Positions 1 through 12,640 of a stretch of 64,000 bases of DNA are shown here, in pieces (within the stretch, counting starts at the first letter, position 1; each line of letters starts with the position of its first letter). The notes under the pieces are model-generated. The model did no database searches. It saw nothing but the letters and a program-made list of their open reading frames with translations, and was not told the DNA's origin. Both the position numbers and the translations under genes were made by a program. The stretch is from Caprimulgus europaeus (taxonomy: Eukaryota; Chordata; Aves; Caprimulgiformes; Caprimulgidae): positions 35,796,515 through 35,860,514 of the forward strand of contig OU015528.1 in NCBI GenBank assembly GCA_907165065.1, given 5' to 3'.

Positions 1-1487
1 CACTCTTGGGCTTGCTGTAGGAGTCAGAATGGTGCTACTGGAGGAGTCTAAGGGGGCCGTAACAATTGTCCTGGCTCCTACCAGTGCATCCATCAAACCC
101 CTGGCAGCTGGAGCCAGGATGCATGAACAAGCTTGCAGGCACGTGTGTGTGCTGGCATGTAAGAACCTGTGTCCTGTGTTTAAAGTGGGAGGTAAACACC
201 ATGTGATAGGGACAGCAAGTATGCTGGCCTTCTGTTTTCTTTAATAAAGGTATGGAATTTACACAGACAGGGTGGGGTCACTGTAATGTGTTCTTTCTTC
301 AGATAAACTGAACGCTTTAAATATATAACGGGCACATGCTCTCTAGTGGGCCTTGGAGAAAGCTGGCTGTGAAAAGAGTCCCCAAGAGCTGGATTCTGGG
401 GGAGATGACTTGTTCCCCAAAAACAGTCAGACCAGAATAGTCCTCCACAGAATTATTTTGCTGCAATGACAGGTAGTGCATGGCTCAGTGCTGCATTCGC
501 TGTGCGCTTGAAGAAGAAACGGTGAGCAAACCTTGCAGCAGGTAATGTAGAGGCTTTTCTTTGTTTTCATGCTTAGGTGGCCTCTAAAGTATGAAAAAGT
601 GTCTGCTGTGACGGGTTTGCTTAAGCAGCTCAGTCCACCTGCAATATTGACAAGGATTTGAAGAGCTGACTCAAGTCGTTTCTGTTCCCAGACAAAGGCA
701 AGGGTGGGATTGTTGGTCCTGCTTCCCAGGAGTAACCTAGTGGGAAATTACAAAGTGACAAGTAAAGAGCTGTACTGGATTGGAGTGCTACTATTGGGTT
801 GATTTGCTCGGGCCCCCCCTCCCCCACAAGCTTCTAATTACTATGAGGCTGTTGGTTCCATTGTGAAATAGCAGTGGGTGTTAAAGAATAGAGTGAACAA
901 GTGAACATCTGAGATAACAGCATGTATCCACACGCAAAATGACTTAGCCAAATCATTGTGCACACAGGATAATTAAAACATCAGCTTACTTAAAACAAAA
1001 AAGGTGCTGAAACAAAGCCGAAACAAGAGCACAAGTTCAAAAAGATGAAGAAGCTGCAGGAACTGGAGCAGGTTTTCTTCTCTCCAGCAGATGGTAGGAT
1101 TTTCTCAGCTACAAACAGGGAACAGCAAGAAGAGTCACCTGAAACCTTTAAATCTTTAGAGAAGCAATCTCCAGCCTTTTTTGGTTTGCTGATTCCCCAA
1201 AAAATTCTGGTTAGTAGTTAGGAATTCAGTAGATAACAAAAGCTGCTGGAAGATATTTGGAAGTCACCTGTCAGGACTGTGCGTGTAGCTCAGGTTTAAA
1301 CTACAGCTGGAATGCCATAGCTTGGCAATATGTATGAAAGCCCACAGACAGTGTTTTCCCACATAGCTTTGATGAGCAGTTTGGACAGATCAGATAAGAA
1401 AAGCTAATAAGAAGGATATTTCAACTTTTGAGTCTGAACTTTTCCAATGATCTGAACCCTTCTGGGTGCAACACTTGACATCTATTT
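1..1487. other. Intergenic, nothing identified
   Basis: AT-moderate unique sequence. The 71-codon frame at 29-244 has no domain, splice or initiation context worth a call. No repeat is recognised. Confidence 0.6.
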
Positions 1488-1560
1488 TCAGCCATTGCTT
1501 GAGGTAGGATACTGGGCTAGATAGACCATTGATCTGATCCTATATGGCTCCTCCTGTGAT
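1488..1560 (+). mobile_element. Ancient CR1-like 3' end
   Basis: AGGATACTGGGCTAGATAGA followed by CCATTGATCTGATCC resembles the 3' end of old amniote CR1 lineages (as in turtles and crocodilians: GGATACTGGGCTGGATGGAC). It is older than and distinct from the GGACTAGATGGTC-type bird copies in this window. Confidence 0.55.
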
Positions 1561-4500
1561 ACTTTGCTAAGTTACTTACTCTAGTAAATTATTTAAACAA
1601 TGTGAGGAAATAGATTTTGCTACAGGTCTTACTCATCATTAAGTGGTGAAGACCTTATTTATCACTATGTGGTGAAGGAGCTGGTAGGTAAGGCAGCAAG
1701 GTTTAAACTCCAGGCATCAATGTGGATACTCTATGCCTTTTGGCAAGTCACTCATCAGTCAGTTTTTCTGCTTTCTACCTGCAATTGGGTACAATGCCCT
1801 CAAGACATAAGTTTATATTCTTTGGATGACTTTTTCTTTATTAGGTGCTCAAATACAATAGAGAAGAGTTAGAATGATGGCTAGGAAGATGAACTGTAAG
1901 CATGAACTCTATCTAAATATGTCCTTTTAGCTAAATTTTGAAATAACTCCTGAGGTCTCATCTTCTACCAAATGCTGCATTTTGGGTTTGCTTACAATAA
2001 CCACTCATTCTTGTTAAAATGGTAGATTAGGTATGTTTGATTTTTTTTTTCATTTTTTTAAAATTTATTTTAAGATGTTCAGCCACTATAACTGTACTGG
2101 TACAAATCTAAAGTTCCAAACTAGACTTAAAGCTACTATCTTCCTTGTAAACAACTACATGCAGGAGTAACCTGTAGAAGGAGGATAGATCTTTATTTTT
2201 ACTAATGTATTCTACTTCATTAGGTGGATTTGTGTGTTTAAATTCTTATTTTATTCTGACTAAACTACTAAAACAATTACACTTATTTCCTAAGTGTTGT
2301 TCTTTCACCTCCACTTACAAAAAGAGGAGTCACAGGACCACAGAATACATCTGGGTTTGGAGAGGCAAAACTCTACAAAGTAAGAACAGCACTCCTCCAT
2401 AATATGAAGTTTTTATCTGTAATTTCCATTTTGTTGTTGAAATTCTTGTTTGAGTGTGTAGGAACTTCATAGAATAATTGAATGTCCCAGACTGGAAGTG
2501 CTTCCTGAGCCACTGGGAACAGCAACTAGGTATCAGGTACTCATGTAACTTGTGCCAAATTTGTCTCTTTCTATGTTGCTTGACATTTATGATAAATAAA
2601 AAAATCATTTTTCAACTACAGAAATATGTAGTCAAATACTTTTTTTTCAGGGTCTAGTTCTAGCACCTTTCTTATGTGGTGTCCTATTCTGTAAGTCAAC
2701 CTGTTAGAATTGATGGGATAGCTCAGCACGTAAAGTGCTGTGTCCTGCTCTCCTACTAGCTTCTGTGTCTTCCTCAAATTGTAGCCCGGTTGTGAGACCC
2801 TGCAATGAAAGGTAATGCTTCTGTCTGTGTTCCCTTAATGCAAGCAGAATTTAAAACTGATGGAGACTCAATAACTTTTTCAACTCTCTTCACAAGGCAG
2901 TAGGAGAGGATTGAATGCAGTGTGGTTCTGCATTAATTCATGCATTCTTTTCAAAATCAAGGCCAGTGGAACAGAGAGAAAGTAACTTAAAAAATCAACT
3001 CTCATATTTTTATTATTCTTCTAATGAACAAGATTAGATAAGGGTAAGGACGTATTAATTCATCTCTACAGATGTGTAGGTTTTATTTATGCTCTTTGTT
3101 TTCTGAGTGAACTTTCCTGTGTATCTTTTGTGCAGGTTTAGAATTTGTGGAATAGCAGAATTCAGGGTCTGCCATAATACATCCCCTGTATTAGCAACTC
3201 CTGAATAGATAGATATTCAACCATCTGTCATGAGCATTGTTTAAAAGGTGGCCAAGTTGCTCCTTCAGCTCTAGTAAAGTAAGAGGCCCTGACTAATTTT
3301 ACTATTGCTTTTACTGTGATAGTTCCTAGCCATCTGCAGTCCCTGGAGCATCATGGGTGTCCCCAGAGCTTCTAAACCTATTTTCCATCTGTTGCCTTCT
3401 CACCTACAGCAGCACTAATATGCCCCAGAAGATTTTGCTGCTTTCACTGACAGAAAGAGCAACATTTGGAGCCTTCTGCTGCATACTGGTGCTGCTAGGA
3501 GCTGGCAGGCAGGCATCAAGAATTAATGGCTTGAGAGCCCTCAAGATTACAGTTAGACTCAGAGTTAGACCATGGTCAGCACCATATACTTGTGCTGGGA
3601 AATAAGAAGCTCTGGTACAACCAAAAGGGTGCTATCAGGACCTGACACCTGAATGTTCAGAGCTGTTAATATGATTCCCCTCACCATATGTAGCTGGGCA
3701 GAGACCAGAGCTTTGATTCCATTTTGATCTACTTCCTGGTTAGAGCAGCTGACCCAGCAAATAAAAAGTAATTTACTGTTGTGCAACCTGGAAATAAGGG
3801 GGAGGAGGAAGGGTGAAAGATAATTTGCTGTGTCTCCTGGGCATAACTATCTGCAAGATGGCCAGCTGTCCTCTCTGTTGCTCAGCACTAAAGCTGTGAG
3901 CACAGCTGAGTTGTCTGCAAGGTGCAGGGGGAGTGAAGAATTGAGGGGGATAGTTTCTTGTGTTGGGGGGGATGGAATAACATTGGAGACAGGAAGAAGG
4001 AAGGAGCTCTCAGAACTAACAGAGAGAGTCACTTGGGAATAATACCCCCAAAACAAATAATATCTATTGATTCAGTGATCTTTCCTCTGCCCTGGGACAC
4101 AGTCTTAGAATTTAGTAATCTTTCAGCCAGGGATGCCCTTTGGCAGTTCATATTTTCCATACAGGCACTCCATTCCTCAGTGCTCCACCTTGTGAGTTCT
4201 ATACCAGCCACCGGTGGGACACTGCAGGGTATCGCCATACTCCCTGTTCACACCTGCTTTTCTGTCACAGCTAGAGTCACATACGCAGGTTTCACAGAGA
4301 AATTGTTGGTGACACACAGCAAACAAAATTGCACTGCTCATTCTTATTTTTTCACAGGTACTAAGGTGCATCAATAAACAGCCACACAGTTATTTCTTGA
4401 TGTTACTTTTCTCTGTAAATGACTGCAGGAGTTGGGATATTACATGATTGTGTTGAGGAGACGGGTTGGCATCAGGAAGCATATCTCTGTGAAGAAGAGA

Positions 4501-5707
4501 GATACTTTATGAGTGAATCCAAGAGGCTGATAAAGTCTAATGACAGAAAAAAAAAGAGGGATAAGTGGAGAGGGAGATATCCATCCCCAGTTTCAGAAGC
4601 CAAAAAGGTGAAGAATAAGTATTTAATAGAGCAGAGCTGAAAGTGGTGTGGTAAGGATGCATACATCCTTACCACAGCACAAAACTTGTGCTGTAGTGAC
4701 ACAGCAGTGAATGTTGCCACCTCAATTTGATTCAGTATGACTTTGACTAATAATCTGGTCCTTCACGGTGATCTTGGCTAATGCTAACATCCAGATTAGC
4801 ATGTACTTCACTGAAGGGACACTTCCATGCAGACGTACTTAGGAAGAGTGGGTACCAGTTCCAGGAAGGCATAGAGACTCTTCTGCTGCCACCTTGCTGG
4901 TCATGCAGAAGCTCCTCACCCTGGCATCCTCACTTAAATCCATGGCATGAGTGAGTGCTTGGTCTGACTCTGTGTCTCCTGGTGAACGTGGTAGTGCTTC
5001 CTACAGAGTTGTGAGAGACAGTCTGAGGGTGAGGATAGTAGGGAGAAGATCCAACCTAGGAAAGCTTCCTGTTCTTCCTGCGAAAAAGATTGTTCCCTCT
5101 GTCTGCATGACTCAGGTGGGGCCAGCATAGAGCCGCAGTATATACCAGCTTGCATTAGGTGAACAGGCAACAGCCTCAGGGAACTAGTGTATGCCAGCCA
5201 GGGACCAAGAGCATTTGTTGTGACCAGTTTGGGGCACAGGAACCAGTTTTATGCTATCTGAAGAGCTGGGGAGGTCAACAGTAGCCAGCTATATTCCTTT
5301 GTTGTCAAAGTGGAACAAAAATTTAGACAATTTCAACAGTACTTAAAAAATCAGCAAGATAGATAAATTTCTGAGAACAAGAATAACTTTTTTTTCCATC
5401 CATATTAAAAAAAGTTCTCTACTGCCTTACTGCTTTAGAGATGGAAGTTGATATTTGTCAGGGGAATGCCCTCATGGCAGAAATTTGCTATTTTCTTGTG
5501 TCCTGATAATAGAACATTTTGAAAAGATTATAAATCGCTATGATAGCTCAGTTAATGTACACTCCATAAAGAATTGGCAGAGCTTGGTACCCATTTTCCC
5601 TGGAAATCTGATCTACAGTAAGCACATATGTTGCCCAAACTGAGATGTAGGGACTAAGAGCCCTGCAGCAGCTGCTTCTGGCTGATACAGACTCTGTGGT
5701 ACTTGAC
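1561..5707. other. Intergenic, no gene
   Basis: AT-rich unique sequence with poly-T tracts near 2040 and 2640. A tRNA-like GGGATAGCTCAG occurs near 2716 without a B box, and one perfect hairpin lies at 4647-4676. The overlapping frames at 3.8-4.4 kb occur on both strands and look random. Confidence 0.6.
4647..4676. repeat. Perfect inverted repeat, 13-bp arms, 4-base loop
   Basis: Arms TGTGGTAAGGATG and CATCCTTACCACA flank the loop CATA. In RNA it would fold as a stable hairpin, but no transcript evidence is visible. Confidence 0.88.
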
Positions 5708-5819
5708 ACAAGAGCAGAGAGCAATGAGCCTGTCCCTCAGGGATTTTCAGTGCTCCTTCTACTACAAGAGCAGAGAGCAATGAGCCTGTCCCTCAGGGAT
5801 TTTCAGTGCTCCTTCTACT
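5708..5819. repeat. Exact 56-bp tandem duplication
   Basis: Two adjacent copies, 5708-5763 and 5764-5819, are identical base for base. Each begins ACAAGAGCAGAGAGCAATGA and ends GTGCTCCTTCTACT. There is no third copy. Perfect identity in neutral DNA implies a recent event, a population polymorphism, or an assembly artefact. Confidence 0.95.
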
Positions 5820-6059
5820 GCACCAATGCTAGCAGCAACGGGACAAGAATTGGAGTACAGTGAGGAGTAATGGGGAGGTGGCAGAGAGTGGTGGAAAAGG
5901 GCAAGACCCCTAGAAAGAAGACTGGAGCAGGGAGCTGTTAGAAGAGGGCAAACACTGGGACCTGTGTAGTGCTGGATAAGGATAAAGGATTTGACTGGTC
6001 AGGTGCTTTGAGAAAGAGTCTGAAATGCAAGAAAAATTAGGTTCTTCTAAGGAAAAGAA

Positions 6060-6082
6060 ATAGTGTCACATTGTGACACTAT
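6060..6082. repeat. Perfect inverted repeat, 11-bp arms
   Basis: ATAGTGTCACA and TGTGACACTAT are separated by one T. It could extrude a small cruciform or bind a dimeric factor. No gene adjoins it. Confidence 0.85.
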
Positions 6083-9000
6083 GAAAGACCAACAATCACT
6101 TTCTAAATAGAATGGAAGCAAAACTCACAATAATTAGCTAGTAATGGAAATTAGAAGGTAGAGGATACAAGAAACAGGAGAGGGAGTAGCAAGAAACTAA
6201 AGCTGTAAAGATGTTGCTCGAAACATCTGGATACTGAGGGGGCAGAAGGAAGAGAATAGGAAAGTAATTTAAAATATGAGACTGATGATGGATAAACAAA
6301 ATAAACCTGAAGAGGACAAGAGCTGTCATGAAGCTTTACAGACCAGTTTTAAAACCAGAAACAGCAACTTCTTATGCATCTACAAGACTGTACCACATAT
6401 ATATCTTCTTTTATACAACCATTCTTTCTAGAAGCTTCCTATGCTAATTGTTGTTGTAGGACAGTTATGCTTATGATTTCTTTTATGGCATTGGCAATGT
6501 AGAGGAAACAGCTATGTTCAGTCATCAATAAAATCATCAAAATTCTCCCTTCACTTCAGAGAACTTCAGGCAAAATAAAGGAAGGGAGTTCAATTAACAG
6601 GGTACTAGTAGCTTTGTTACTCTTTCTCTGCAAAGCTTTTGCAGAAAGACTAAACTAAAGTAACTATGGAAATGGAAGAGGAGAATGAAAGGGGAATTAA
6701 AAAGAGAGAAGTGAAAATGGACTCTTTAGCATCTGATTAGGCACCCTCTTGTACTGTTAGACCAAAAGAAAATTCATCCTTGATACCTGTCTGTTGACTT
6801 AACTGGAGACAGAGCAGTACTGAATATAGCCTTGGCATTCTCAAATACATGTTTTCTTTGTAGTGGGAACTGAAGTTAATTGTGCCTATCTAGAAGAAAA
6901 GTGGAAGAGAAATTAGACTGTTTCTAGTTCTGCCACTGACTTGCTAAAATGATACTGTTTATATGGCTAACTTGTCCATGGGATTGCCTTTCTCAGCCCC
7001 GCTGCCCAGAAGTTGGCACAGACTTTGTTCTTTGTGCCAAGCCCAACTCTTTGGCCAAAGACTCGTGCGTTTGGACTTGAGGAGCCCAGCATTGCCCAGC
7101 ACTGAGGAGATCAGAAGTGGACAGAGCTTTCCATATCACGTAAGGTCAAGAGTGAGGTTTCAAAAGTAGCAGTGTTCCTGTTGTCAAAACATATCAGAGT
7201 ATGGCACCTTTTTCTGCAGATGTGTTTCATTTGCTGCTGATAAAAGACCTCTGTGAGAAACCACAAATGGACACACAGCTCCACCACACCTTTCAACACA
7301 AGCAGGAACTCAGAGGAGGCCTTTCACTGCTGCTTCTGTGCTTCATCTCTATAAAGCTTGTTTCAGAGGAACACCGTATGGTCTCATTTACTAATGACTC
7401 CGAAGCTCTTTTATCTTTGAGGAAAGGCTTTACAATGACAACCATAATGCTGCAATCCTATATTAATCTCTAGATGTCCAGTACAGATGGTACTAGAATT
7501 TGTATGCCTTATCCAGTTTAATAAAGAGCAATGTAGTGTTCTCAGCAGATCCCTGAATGACCTTTCTAGGCTTTAACAAATTATATATTTGTTATGCTTA
7601 AACAGCACCATCTTCTACTAAAGTTTTCTCCTTGACTGGAAACCAAAGACCAAGTTACTCGAGCAGAGGAAGTTGTATTGGTTTAATATTCCTAGTCCTG
7701 CCCTGTCTAGCCCCCTATCCTGTAATCAAAATCTCATTTCAGATTGTAGAACTATATGAAAATACTTTCCTTTTTTAAAAAAAAAGAAAAAGAAAACTGC
7801 TTATTTGTTCAGGGTTTATGATGACTGTATATTTTCATTTGGCACTAAATGTTTTGCATCAGTTATAGCATCTACTGTGGACCTAATACCACAGAAATGA
7901 GTTCAGATCATCAAATCCATTGGATGATGTTATGCTACTCTTTAAATAGAGACGGTACCTTTGGTGTCTTTTGAAATCTACCTATGCAAATTCACTTATG
8001 TACCTGCATAAGTTTCCAAGGAGTAGGAAAAAGGTAAAACCTTGGAAAAGTCAGCAAGAGGCATACATGACAGAAAAGTACAATTATTTCTTAATTAGCA
8101 ATGATTGTCTGCCAAGGAGTAGTCAGTAAAGAAAGGCTACATCTCTCAAAAGGACACCTCCATAGGGCACAAGTTTGGGAGGCTGATAACCAGACCAATA
8201 ATCAAATGTGACACTGATCGATGTGTGCTATCCTGCTGACACAGGTAAAGAGGAATATCATGTATGTTCATTTACTTACAGATACAGGACTAAAACTGAG
8301 ATGCACAAGGGAGTGTAATATAGGTACAGAAAATCATTGAAAGGCTTAATTGTGGTCTACAAACTTGTGTGTTTCAGTAACTTTTAACTCTTTCAGAATT
8401 TTCAATGTTTCCATAGGCAGACCGAGGATTTAAAGATGGAAAGTCAAATCAGAAGACACTTCAAACTGTAGTCTACAAAAGCACCTATACTTGGAGTTCT
8501 TTTTGTTACCTTACATTTGTGATTCTTAATTTGGGGGGTGGGTGTGAGGTGGTGGTTATCACCTCCGATTCTCTCACTATAATGCAGAGTTAATCTTTTG
8601 AGCCTTGCAGTCAGCAAGTGCATGCCTGAACTGTGCCACAGTAACCTGCATTTCCCTAAAGCAGAGCAAGGGAAGCAAGTCCCTCAATTTACACTATCTC
8701 CTCTGTGTGATGGGGAAAGGGACTGACTACATTACACACTAAAAGAAGACAGAGAATGATCATGGTGATGTAATGGAGATGTCCGAATCTTCCTAAAGAG
8801 GTAGGCGCAGTGAGTCAGAACTGCTGGAGGGGAAATATTTGCAGAAACTGTGTAAGAAGCTGTCAAGCTGTGGGACACTGACTGTGGCAAGGAAGAGCAA
8901 ATTAGAAGAACGTCTGTAACTGACACCAGTAAAGTAGCAGTGCTTCAAAGTATGGGTAGTCAGACCAGCTGCTGGAGCAAGTTCATGCTAATAATTGGAC

Positions 9001-12000
9001 CCTTTCAACTCTTTAAGAAGCAAAATGCAAGGTAGAGAACAGCTGATATGTTGAATAAGACTGCTCATTACTCCAGTCAGTTCAAGCAGAGTGAAGAGCT
9101 AGAATGTATTTCAGAAAAGTGACAAAGAAAAAGGAATGAGCATGACAGCAGATGAGCTAGGCACTTACCTCCCTCATAAGGGGAAAATTCTTGTTCGCCC
9201 AAAGAAAAAGACATATGGAAATAGAATAGGCTGGGATGGTCTGAGTTGCTTTCAGTGATTGTTAAGAGAGCCTTGATATAGTGTTATGTATGGCATTTGG
9301 CCAAAGGGCATGAAAATTTGTCCTGATACCCCAGTAACTAAGCAGCATGTTGTCTTTTATGTACTTCTTCTTACTGATTTGGATCCACAAAATGTTATTG
9401 CTGGAGCCAGATCCTCAAATCCATACCCTGGAGTTAGGAATCTCTGCTCTCTCGTAGGGAGCCAGAAATCCAGAAATGCAATGAAGACGAGCCTGTGTGT
9501 TGATATGATGGACTGAGGGAAACATAGCTGCCAAGAAAGCAGACTGCAGGGGGTGTTCCTGAATCCCAGCTCTCTCCTAATGCCAGGATGGAATCCCTTT
9601 TCTCTTAGGCAACTAGCTTGACTTTTGGGTACCCTCCTTCCTCACTCCGCCTTTTAGAGGGGTACAGCATAGAAGGAAATTGAACATTTTGGAGACAAGG
9701 AAGAGTTTGGACGTAGCCTAATGAGGGGAGAAATGCAGGGTGGGAAATGAGTTCTCATCCTTCTTCCCAGTCAGATCAAGTCCTCTTATCAATGGGCTGC
9801 AGGTTCATGTCACCTCTTGCTCTCTGGTTTCCACGCTCTGGAAATCTTCATCTTTGCTGCATGATAGTTCAGCTTTAACAAGCAGATTGAAGTGTCACTC
9901 TTTTCTTATCTTCTTTGTTGTCAGTGTCCTGGTAGGTGTCCTGTACGTGAACACTGCAAAGAAGAAGGGCTATTTACTCTGGACAACTTGTCCAAAACAG
10001 AGATTTGTGTCAAGTTGCATATGCCTAACAGCTGAATTGCAGAAACCTCTTCTCTAGAAATGAGAAATTAAGAAGCTGACCTTTCTCTAGCAAAAATTCA
10101 GCTGACTTTTGTGCATCACCTTGTATAAAGACACAACTCATATTTAAATAAGTTTTCTTTGAAGAGTACATCTTTGGAATTCTACTACAAAAGATTGATT
10201 TTTATTTTTCTAACTTGGTAGCTGGAACAATTGAAATACCACTACAAAATAATAATTAAAAAGTTTTAATAAAGTCATTGAAATGCCACTGTCATCAAAA
10301 TGTCACCTAATGGATTAATCTATCTGTATGAAAAATGAAAGGCATCCACTACGCAGAGAGGACAAAAAGAAGGGGCTCATGTATTTTTACTTTGAGCCAA
10401 GTCTATCAGATTATAAGGATTCCATTACTGATTTTCTTTTGTCCTGACTGCTCACAACATTTCTCAGCAAGGCAAATAGTGGTAGACTTGGGCTTTTAAT
10501 AATATGCATACTAAACCACAAGACCTTGGGAAAACTATCTCAAATCCCAACCACCCTGGGCTAGAGCAGCAGAAGCTTTTGTTAGAATTGCACAACCCTT
10601 TGGGACATGTAAGAATAGCATCATTATGTGTAAAGACTGGCCACTGTATTTATCATGGATGGTAAATGAATCCCTTTCCCACAGTTGCCATCTATAATAA
10701 TGTCACTTTAGAAGGATTGCATTAGTTTCCTGTCGCTTTTAACCAGTATCGTTTATGTTCGTTAGCCACAGCGGCTGTACAGCACACACGGGCATGCAGA
10801 GCCTAAAGAAAATAAGTTCTTGAAGCTTCTTGGCTTTCATCTCTTTCAGATTTCCTTGGCTTGGCTTTGTAATCCACAGTTCACACAGATATCACCTGCT
10901 GCAAGCAGTGCTCTGCTAATGTGCTGGGACACCATCATCTAGAGGGGAGGAAGTTCCTTCACGCTTTGGCTGGGGATGTCTTGAAGGCCTTTGGACTAAA
11001 AGACTAGATCAGTAAGATGTAAGTGACAGGAGAACTTCAGAGCTATTCAAAGAGCTCAGCCTTGCACACAAAAGAGTGAAGTGAACTCACTGCTGAGAGA
11101 CATCTGCCTGTTACATCCACAGCAGCCACTTCTAGCAAGCAGGCATACTTCTGGGTTTTTTCTGCCACTCCTCCCTGGTAAGAACATCCTGTCATATCAG
11201 GGTGACCTTTAATAAAGCCAATTATCACCATCACTTTTTGCAGAGCAAGGATATTTTTTATGTCATCAAAGTGGAAAGGTTTGTTTTCTGCAACAATAGT
11301 ACACTGTATCTATTATACCTTATGCAACAGACTTTTCCACATCCCTTTCTGCCACCTGAAGATATAAAATACCAAGAGAGGGTTATACAAAGCTTCCACA
11401 ATATTGCAGCCATTGTCCTTAGTTATGTGCAATTTAAAAACATTGCCAGTTCTCCAGACCATTCTGAATGGAGAATACTCCTTCCCTCCTGATCAGAGAA
11501 ATACCCAATTTGGTTTTGTTTCTCTTCTATAGTTCATGTAACCAATTCTTCCTTCCCAGAAAGTGAAAAGCAACCCTGGTCCTGCAGAAGTAGTTTATTA
11601 GCATTCATATGTCCAGAAATATCTGATGAAAGCAGCACAGAGGAGAGAGGTTTTCAGAAAGACACCTTTTAACACAGAAAAGAAGAGAGATTATTTAGTG
11701 TGACCAGCAGGCAAGGTTTTGCGTCATCAAGCCACCACCATAATCTAAATTAATTGGCAGCTTTTCTACACAGGGATGATAAAATTGATGCAATAATACC
11801 TAGTGACATTAATTCAAATAAACTTTTCAAAAAAAAACCATGCAAAAAATGGAGGACAATCCTCTGAGGGTGGCTTTACTGTTGCTATTTCTCTTCTACA
11901 CATCGACAATGGTAAATTGTCATAAAGGATTTTTAGTGGAAGCAGTATTTCTTTTCTTTTAGGGCAATCTTTAAGCATCTGCTGTCTAATTGCGTTAAGG

Positions 12001-12179
12001 TATAATTCCCCACCATAAAATGAAACTTTTTCCTCTGCACAGCTTGTATTTTTACTGCTTTTTATAACCCCAGCACTCACTGCACGTTTATCTTCTTGAT
12101 AATTCTAATCAGAAAATAACAAGTTAACAATCTTATAGTTAATGAATTAACTTTTTTTTTTCTTTTTTTTAAAGCAGAA

Positions 12180-12640
12180 CCCTTTTCAGTCACATTGGTC
12201 CATCAGACGACTTATCTGAAGTTCGTTTCACTGGGTGTCTGTTACTAAAAGAAGCCTTGAAATGACAGGTAAGGACACACAAATGAGAGCAACGTGTGGA
12301 ATACACAGGAATACCCAGGCATGTTTGACACTGGCAGCCACTAACGAGACTGTCAAGTGCCTGTCAAATTTCAGATGTTTTTGTCATGAGGCTTGGTAGT
12401 ACCTATAAGCACTGCCAACGGATTGTTAAAAATAACCCCAGGAATGCACCCTTTCTAGGTCAAAACCAACTGCGAAGCTGAGTACACTGTAATTATAGTG
12501 CACTAAATGAGTTACAGCTTGAGCTAATCACACCCCACTGAACTAAAAAGCTGTAATTACACAGAGAGATAATGTGAGCTTGGCAGGATCTCCTGTGGCA
12601 GCCTATGGCTTTGATGGAAGCTTCAAGTCCAGTTTGTTGG
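12180..12640. promoter_or_regulatory. Candidate conserved noncoding element / enhancer
   Basis: This stretch is free of homopolymers and recognisable repeats and is dense in developmental factor motifs. CTGTAATTA occurs twice (12487 and 12551), each with a homeodomain TAATTA core. There are also GAGCTAATCA, AGATAA (12567) and CCTGTCAAATT. The composition resembles vertebrate conserved enhancers, but conservation is not visible from one sequence. Confidence 0.25.

Noticed and set aside
2712-2800. tRNA-like A box (GGGATAGCTCAG) suggesting a tRNA gene or tRNA-derived SINE
   Set aside because: No matching acceptor stem, anticodon arm or B box at the right spacing.
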